Below the pieces are notes generated by a model. That model did no database searches. It saw only the letters and a list, made by a program, of their open reading frames with translations, and was not told the origin of the DNA. The position numbers were made by a program, and so were the translations under genes. From Bradyrhizobium sp. SRS-191 (GTDB lineage: Bacteria; Pseudomonadota; Alphaproteobacteria; Rhizobiales; Xanthobacteraceae), in the NCBI RefSeq assembly GCF_024586915.1, contig NZ_JANBVS010000010.1, forward strand, positions 186,001 through 250,000: 64,000 nt of DNA, given 5' to 3'. Every line of letters starts with the position of its first letter. Positions within the stretch are counted from its first letter, which is position 1. Of this stretch, positions 59,124 to 64,000 are shown piece after piece.

Positions 59124-59240
59124 CGTTCCGGGACCGCCCGTCAGGGCGGGACCCGGAATCCAGAAGTTACGGAACGAGATTCCGGGTTCGCACCAGCCGC
59201 AACAGCTTCGCTGTTTCGTCTGGCGCGCCCCGGAATGACG
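59124..59240. repeat. palindromic intergenic repeat, family D
   Basis: CGTTCCGGGACCGCCCGTCAGGG begins the element; the arms GACCCGGAATC and GATTCCGGGTTCG pair, and CGCCCCGGAATGACG closes it. It fills the space between ppx/gppA and rlmE. Such elements are commonly scattered in Bradyrhizobium-like genomes; only this copy is in the window. Confidence 0.65.
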
Positions 59241-59255
59241 TCCCTTGTTACTTTG

Positions 59256-60329
59256 CTACGCCGTCCTCAGCGCGCCGTCCTCGCGCATCATCTCGACCAG
59301 CATGCCTTCACGCAGGCCGCGATCGGCCACGCGCAGCCGAGGCAGCGGGAAGGCGTCACGGATGGCGTCGAGAATGGCGCAGCCGGCCAGCACGAGATCG
59401 GCGCGGTCGATGCTGATGCAGTTGTTCTCGGCGCGCTCCTGGTAGCTCATCGCCAGCAGCTTGCCGATCGTCGTCGTGATGTCGGCATCGTTGATCCAGA
59501 TGCCGTCGACCCGTCGGCGATCGTAACGCGCGAGATTGAGATGAATGCCCGCCAGCGTCGTCACGGTGCCGGAGGTGCCGAGCAGATGCATGCCGGAGAG
59601 GTCGCCGCCGTTATCGGCTGCAAAAGGTCCGACATGCTCGGCCACGGCCTCGACCATGGCGGCATAGATCTCCGGCGTCACGTCGCGGCCGCCGAAGCGC
59701 TCCGCCAAGGTCACGACCCCGAGCGGGATCGACATCCAGGCCTTGATCCGCGGCTCGGCATTGCGGTCGGACGGATCACGCTCGATCCGCACCAGCTCGC
59801 TGGAGCCGCCGCCGATGTCGAACAGGATCGCCCCGCGGCCGCCTGGGTCGAGCAGCGGCGCGCAGCCCTTCACGGCGAGCGCCGCCTCGGTCTCGCGGTC
59901 GATCACCTCGAGCTGGATGCCGGTCTCGGCCGCAACCCGGGTCCGGAACCCCTCGGCATTGGCTGCCGCGCGGCAGGCCTCGGTCGCGATCAGGCGCAAA
60001 CGGCGCGCCTTCTTCGACTGGATCTTGTCCCGGCAGATGGAGAGCGCCGCGATGGCCCGATCCATCGCCGCGTCGCTGATGCAGCCGGTGGTCGAGATGC
60101 CCTCGCCCAGCCGGACAATGCGCGAGAACGAGTCGACCACGCGAAAACTGTCGCCTGACGGACAGGCGATCAGGAGCCGGCAATTGTTGGTTCCGAGGTC
60201 CAGCGCCGCATACACGCTGCTGCCATGGCTGGCGCAGGCCGGTGTCGCGACGTCCAGACCCGGATGCAAGCCGGGCTCCAGGTTCCCGCGCGGCGTCGGA
60301 CTCTCCCGCAGCCGCGTGTCATTGATCAT
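59256..60329 (-). CDS. Ppx/GppA family phosphatase
   Basis: A 357-residue exopolyphosphatase/guanosine pentaphosphate phosphatase. The actin-like ATPase-fold motifs are YAALDLGTNNCRLLIA near residue 41, GRGAILFDIGGGSSELVRIE, and LLGTSGTVTTLAGIHLNL. The length fits the shorter GppA-like single-fold form without the HD extension. It acts on polyphosphate or pppGpp. ATG 60329 is the first in-frame start; an internal start near MRE is unlikely. It is followed by rlmE, a common pairing in rhizobia. Confidence 0.93.
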   Translation of the reverse strand: MINDTRLRESPTPRGNLEPGLHPGLDVATPACASHGSSVYAALDLGTNNCRLLIACPSGDSFRVVDSFSRIVRLGEGISTTGCISDAAMDRAIAALSICRDKIQSKKARRLRLIATEACRAAANAEGFRTRVAAETGIQLEVIDRETEAALAVKGCAPLLDPGGRGAILFDIGGGSSELVRIERDPSDRNAEPRIKAWMSIPLGVVTLAERFGGRDVTPEIYAAMVEAVAEHVGPFAADNGGDLSGMHLLGTSGTVTTLAGIHLNLARYDRRRVDGIWINDADITTTIGKLLAMSYQERAENNCISIDRADLVLAGCAILDAIRDAFPLPRLRVADRGLREGMLVEMMREDGALRTA

Positions 60330-60529
60330 TCAAATGTCTTTCCGCTGGCCGAACCGGCCCAGATGGAAGTTCTCTTTCCCGAGACTTTATCAGTGCATAG
60401 CGCCGGCGCAACAGCCCCTCCGTCAGGCGTGATGCACCATTCCTAATCAACCGTTGTCCGGCCGCGGGCCCTGCACTATCTGGGAACAGCCCGTTTTTGC
60501 GCTCCATCCAGCTCTCCGGATCCCCTTCC

Positions 60530-62905
60530 ATGCAAGATCACACCGCCCCGGCCTCCCTCGAAAACGCGATCGCGCTGCAGAAATTCGGCGTCGGGCAGCC
60601 GGTCCGGCGCAAGGAGGACGACACGCTGGTGCGCGGCCACGGCAAATATACCGACGATTTCAACCTGCCCGGCCAGGCGCATGCCTGGATCGTCCGCTCC
60701 AGCCACGCCCACGGCATCATCAAGGGCATCGACACGTCAGCCGCCAAGGCGATGCCGGGCGTGCTCGGCGTGTGGACCGGCGCCGACCTCGCTGCGGCCG
60801 CCTATGGCCCGTTCACCTGCGGCCTGCCGCTGAAGGGCCGGGACGGCTCGCCGCTGCTGCAGACCAACCGCCCGGCGCTGGTCACGGACAAGGTGCGCTT
60901 CGTCGGCGATCCCGTCGCCTTCGTGGTGGCCGAGACCGCCGCCCAGGCCCGCGATGCGGCCGAGGCGGTGGAGGTCGACATTGAGCCCCTGCCCGCTGTC
61001 ACCAACGCCGAAGACGCGACCAAGCCCGGCGCGCCGCAGCTCTACGACCACATCCCGAACAACGTCGCGCTCGATTACCATTACGGCGACACGGCCAAGA
61101 TCGACGAGGCCTTCGCCAAGGCCGCGCACGTGACCAAGCTCGACATCGTGAACACCCGCGTCGCCGTGGTGTCGATGGAGCCGCGCGTGGCGCTGGCCGC
61201 CTTTGACGGCAAGACCGAGCGCTTCACCCTGCAGGTGCCGACGCAGGGCGTGTCCGGCAACAAGGCGACGCTGGCCAAGATCCTCAACGTCGCGCCGGAG
61301 AAGGTCCGCATCGTCACCACCAATGTCGGTGGGTCCTTCGGGATGAAGAACGTCTCCTATCCCGAATATGTCTGCATCCTGCACGCCGCCAAGGCGCTGG
61401 GGAAGCCGGTGAAGTGGCGCGACGAGCGCACCACCGCCTTTCTTTCCGACAGCCAGGGCCGCGACCAGATCATCCATGGCGAGCTGGCGCTCGACGCCGA
61501 CGGCAAGTTCCTTGCGGTGAGACTCTCCGGCTACGGCAATCTCGGCGCCTACATCATGGGCGTGGCGCCGCTGCCGCTGTCGCTCAACACCGGCAAGAAC
61601 CTCGCCAGCGTCTACAAGACGCCGCTGCTCGGCGTCGACATCAAGACCGTGCTGACCAACGTCACCCTGATGGGCGCTTATCGCGGCGCCGGCCGGCCCG
61701 AGGCCAACTACTTCATGGAGCGGCTGATCGACACCGCCGCACGCGAGATGGGGATCGATCGCCTCACCATCCGCAAGCGCAACTTCATCAAGCCGAGCCA
61801 GATGCCGTTCCCGGCGGCCTCCGGCGTCACCTATGATTCCGGCGACTTCGCCGCGGTGTTCGAGAAGGCGCTGGAGGTTTCCGACTATGCGGGCTTCGCC
61901 AAGCGCAAGCGCGAGAGCCGCAAGGCCGGCAAGCTGCGCGGCATCGCCGTCGGCTCGTATCTGGAAGTGACCGCGCCGCCGAGCGGAGAGCTGGGCAAAA
62001 TCACTTTCGATGCCGACGGCGGCGTGACGCTCACGACCGGCACGCTCGACTACGGCCAGGGCCATGCGACGCCGTTCTCACAGGTGCTGTCGGAGCAGCT
62101 CGGCGTGCCCTTCGACAAGATCCGGCTGGAGCAGAGCGATTCCGATCTCGTCCGCTTCGGCAACGGCACCGGCGGCTCGCGCTCGATCACCGCGACTGGG
62201 CAGGCGATCGTCGAGTCCTCGCAGCTCGTCATCGCCAAGGGCAAGCAGGCGGCTGCCCATCTGCTGGAGGCGTCCGAGGCCGACATCGAGTTCTCAGCCG
62301 GCCAGTTCACCATCGCCGGCACCGACCGCAGCATCGACATCATGGAGCTGGCGCGGCGCATGCGCGAGGGCAAGATGCCCGACGGTGTGCCGGCCTCGCT
62401 CGACGTGGATCACAATTCGACGGCGACGGAGTCGACCTTCCCGAACGGCTGCCATGTCTGCGAGGTCGAGATCGAGCCGGACACCGGCGTCGCGCAGATC
62501 GTCGGCTACACCGCGATCAACGACTTCGGCACCGTGATCAACCCGATGATCGTCGCCGGCCAGCTGCACGGCGGCGTCGCCCAGGGCATCGGCCAGGCGA
62601 TGATGGAGCACCTGCGCTACGACGAGAGCGGCCAGCCGATCACCGGCTCGCTGATGGACTACGCGCTGCCGCGTGCCTCCGACGTGCCGATGATGACGGT
62701 CGACAACCACCCGGTGCCGGCCAAGAGCAATCCGCTGGGCACCAAGGGCTGCGGCGAAGCCGGCTGCGCGGGCTCGATGGCGAGTGTGATCAACGCTGTC
62801 ATCGACGCGCTGTCGGACTACGGCGTGAAGCATCTGGACATGCCGCTGACGGCGGAGAAGATCTGGCGCGCGATCCAGGACGGCAAGGCGAAGACGGCGG
62901 CATGA
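60530..62905 (+). CDS. xanthine dehydrogenase/CoxL family molybdopterin-binding subunit (orphan)
   Basis: A 791-residue molybdenum hydroxylase large subunit. VGQPVRRKEDDTLVRGHGKY opens the first domain. GGSFGMKNVSYPEYVCILHA, GAYRGAGRPEANYFMERLID and LDYGQGHATPFSQVLSEQLG bind the cofactor, and GTKGCGEAGCAGSMASVINA holds the conserved catalytic glutamate (GCGE). The CO-dehydrogenase-specific active-site loop (VAYRCSFR) is replaced by MGAYRGAGR, so this is a general aldehyde/heterocycle-type member. The FAD (CoxM) and 2Fe-2S (CoxS) subunits are not in this window. ATG 60530 follows TCCCCTTCC without a clear ribosome binding site; a longer frame opens at 60497. Confidence 0.9.
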   Translation: MQDHTAPASLENAIALQKFGVGQPVRRKEDDTLVRGHGKYTDDFNLPGQAHAWIVRSSHAHGIIKGIDTSAAKAMPGVLGVWTGADLAAAAYGPFTCGLPLKGRDGSPLLQTNRPALVTDKVRFVGDPVAFVVAETAAQARDAAEAVEVDIEPLPAVTNAEDATKPGAPQLYDHIPNNVALDYHYGDTAKIDEAFAKAAHVTKLDIVNTRVAVVSMEPRVALAAFDGKTERFTLQVPTQGVSGNKATLAKILNVAPEKVRIVTTNVGGSFGMKNVSYPEYVCILHAAKALGKPVKWRDERTTAFLSDSQGRDQIIHGELALDADGKFLAVRLSGYGNLGAYIMGVAPLPLSLNTGKNLASVYKTPLLGVDIKTVLTNVTLMGAYRGAGRPEANYFMERLIDTAAREMGIDRLTIRKRNFIKPSQMPFPAASGVTYDSGDFAAVFEKALEVSDYAGFAKRKRESRKAGKLRGIAVGSYLEVTAPPSGELGKITFDADGGVTLTTGTLDYGQGHATPFSQVLSEQLGVPFDKIRLEQSDSDLVRFGNGTGGSRSITATGQAIVESSQLVIAKGKQAAAHLLEASEADIEFSAGQFTIAGTDRSIDIMELARRMREGKMPDGVPASLDVDHNSTATESTFPNGCHVCEVEIEPDTGVAQIVGYTAINDFGTVINPMIVAGQLHGGVAQGIGQAMMEHLRYDESGQPITGSLMDYALPRASDVPMMTVDNHPVPAKSNPLGTKGCGEAGCAGSMASVINAVIDALSDYGVKHLDMPLTAEKIWRAIQDGKAKTAA

Positions 62906-62951
62906 GAAGCGCGTTAGCGCTACGATGAGTTAGTGCCCCGCTCTCTCCTCC

Positions 62952-63032
62952 GTCATGGCCGGGCTTGACCCGGCCATCCACGAGCAGCAGGTGACCCGCG
63001 ACGTGGATGCCCGGGACAAGCCCGGCCATGAC
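62952..63032. repeat. palindromic intergenic repeat, family C
   Basis: GTCATGGCCGGGCTTGACCCG mirrors CGGGACAAGCCCGGCCATGAC; GGCCATCCACG and CGTGGATGCCC lie inside. It sits between the convergent CoxL-type and MaoC-like genes. I recognise this 'GTCATGGCCGGGCTTG' type as abundant in Bradyrhizobium-like genomes. Confidence 0.8.
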
Positions 63033-63075
63033 GACTGACTGATTGGGGACAGCCTACCTCTTTCGCCTTCAAGCG

Positions 63076-63876
63076 CTACACCGCCGCCTGCGCGCGCGGT
63101 TGATAGATCGCGACGTGGTGGCAGTGCGCGAGCGGCCGCGTACCGTTTGCGACCACCAGCGCATCGATCTCGACGAAGCGGTGGCCCTTCTTCTCGTAGT
63201 TGGCAACCACGCGGCCTCGCGCCGTGATCTCGTCGGTATCGGCGATCACCGCCAGAAGTTGCATCCGGCTGCCGACGTGAATCCACGGGCCGAGCACGAC
63301 ATTGTCGACCAGCAGCCGGTTCATCACCCGCTGCAGCATGCCGGGATGGCCGAGCCGTTCGGCGGCATAGCGTGGATCGCGCTCGCGGATCTCATCGAGG
63401 TACATCGTGGCCGCCTGCCCCGGCCAGGCGCGCGGCGCCGTGCCGAGCCAGCTGCCGAGCGCGAACGAGTCTGCGCCGACCGGCGGTCGCACGGCCGCCA
63501 GCGGAACGTCGCGGTACTCGGACAGAAGCACATTGGGGACCGTCGTCGGCAATGATGCGGAACCCGTGGCGCAGAGTTGCCCCTGGCTCAGCACCTCCAG
63601 CGCAAGGCCATCGCCCTCCCCGTTCGCCCTGACCTCCGCGATCTCCCCGTCATAGACCGGCTTGATGAACCGCGCCTCGATCAGCCCACGCTCCAGGAAC
63701 GCCCGCCCCCAGCGCGCGACCGGCTGGTGCAGCATATAGGCCAGCACCTCGACACCCGGCACGAGCCCGCCGGCGAAGCCGAAGCGGCGGGCAACGCTGT
63801 CGTCGTGCATCTTGTTCTCGGACTGCTTGGCCGTGTTGAACGCCTCGACCGCATAAGGCGCAATGTCGCCCGTCAT
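63076..63876 (-). CDS. MaoC-like double hotdog domain protein
   Basis: A 266-residue protein. The N-terminal half carries KMHDDSVARRFGFAGGLVPG, VEVLAYMLHQPVARWGRAFL and FIKPVYDGEIAEVRANGEGD, typical of MaoC/hydratase folds (D..A..FGF..GLVPG). The C-terminal half (PGMLQRVMNRLLVDNVVLGP, WIHVGSRMQLLAVIADTDEI) is a second hotdog unit. It may hydrate enoyl-CoA or act on other thioesters. GGGAGGCAAGG precedes ATG 63876; the frame extends to 63984 without support. Confidence 0.82.
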   Translation of the reverse strand: MTGDIAPYAVEAFNTAKQSENKMHDDSVARRFGFAGGLVPGVEVLAYMLHQPVARWGRAFLERGLIEARFIKPVYDGEIAEVRANGEGDGLALEVLSQGQLCATGSASLPTTVPNVLLSEYRDVPLAAVRPPVGADSFALGSWLGTAPRAWPGQAATMYLDEIRERDPRYAAERLGHPGMLQRVMNRLLVDNVVLGPWIHVGSRMQLLAVIADTDEITARGRVVANYEKKGHRFVEIDALVVANGTRPLAHCHHVAIYQPRAQAAV

Positions 63877-64000
63877 CCTTGCCTCCCTTTGACCCTTTTC
63901 CGGCGATGGTACCGGCCGGAAAGCCCCTGGCAAGGTCCGCGTTTGGCTCGCAATTCGCACCGTGATGGAGTACCAACCGGCCATCCCGAATGAAGGCCCG

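Noticed and set aside
58119..60158. 679-codon open frame on the plus strand over rlmE and ppx/gppA
   Set aside because: Antisense to two genes with clear catalytic motifs; no domain is visible in its translation.

Overview
The window looks like chromosome from a high-GC alphaproteobacterium of the Bradyrhizobium/Rhodopseudomonas group. The reasons are the guaA, rsmB, guaB, rlmE and ppx housekeeping genes on one strand, a DUF3551 protein, Bug-type tricarboxylate receptors, an HWE/HisKA_2-type kinase, and several families of long palindromic intergenic repeats. This placement is inferred from gene content; no 16S or other decisive marker is present. I found no tRNA, rRNA, CRISPR array, intact insertion sequence or integrase.

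Layout. (1) 1-6.1 kb, minus strand: an amidohydrolase, a CobW-type GTPase and a peptide/nickel-type ABC importer (receptor and two permeases, the second cut by the window edge). A MocR-type regulator is divergent from them. (2) 7.8-11.8 kb: a TauE/SafE exporter, a SnoaL-like protein coupled to a PuuB-like FAD oxidoreductase, and an orphan Bug receptor. (3) 11.9-35.9 kb: an accessory region marked by three large paralogous regulators (OmpR-type winged helix, NB-ARC-like ATPase, TPR-like tail) among redox and detoxification genes: msrA, a small soluble kinase, a MOSC/flavin-reductase/ferredoxin fusion, a redoxin, Dps, two alpha/beta hydrolases, a Tat-exported metallo-beta-lactamase-fold protein, a SoxC-like molybdoenzyme with its cytochrome c, a DUF302 protein and an SDR. 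(4) 35.9-39.8 kb: a gene-poor stretch, then a visibly AT-richer block abutting the 3' end of guaA. It holds a HEPN/Toprim-type protein, a PIN-domain (DUF4935-type) protein and a frameshifted gene tail that begins at the guaA stop codon. This is the best candidate for an under-described defence-type locus. (5) 39.8-49.2 kb: guaA, rsmB, MAPEG, an MDR reductase, guaB, a small YqaE-like protein, a DHA2 drug exporter and a DUF1003 protein. (6) 49.5-57.4 kb: a three-gene polysaccharide-type operon (HlyD-like, glycosidase-like, cellulose-synthase-like) and a complete TctCBA importer. (7) 57.6-64 kb: two small secreted proteins, rlmE, ppx/gppA, an orphan CoxL-type molybdoenzyme and a MaoC-like protein.

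Functionally, the window mixes purine synthesis and RNA modification with solute scavenging, oxidative/electrophile defence under unusual ATPase-type regulators, and a probable mobile-element docking point at guaA. Many starts were moved downstream from the longest open frame using ribosome binding sites, ATGA overlaps or paralogue alignment; these choices are given entry by entry.
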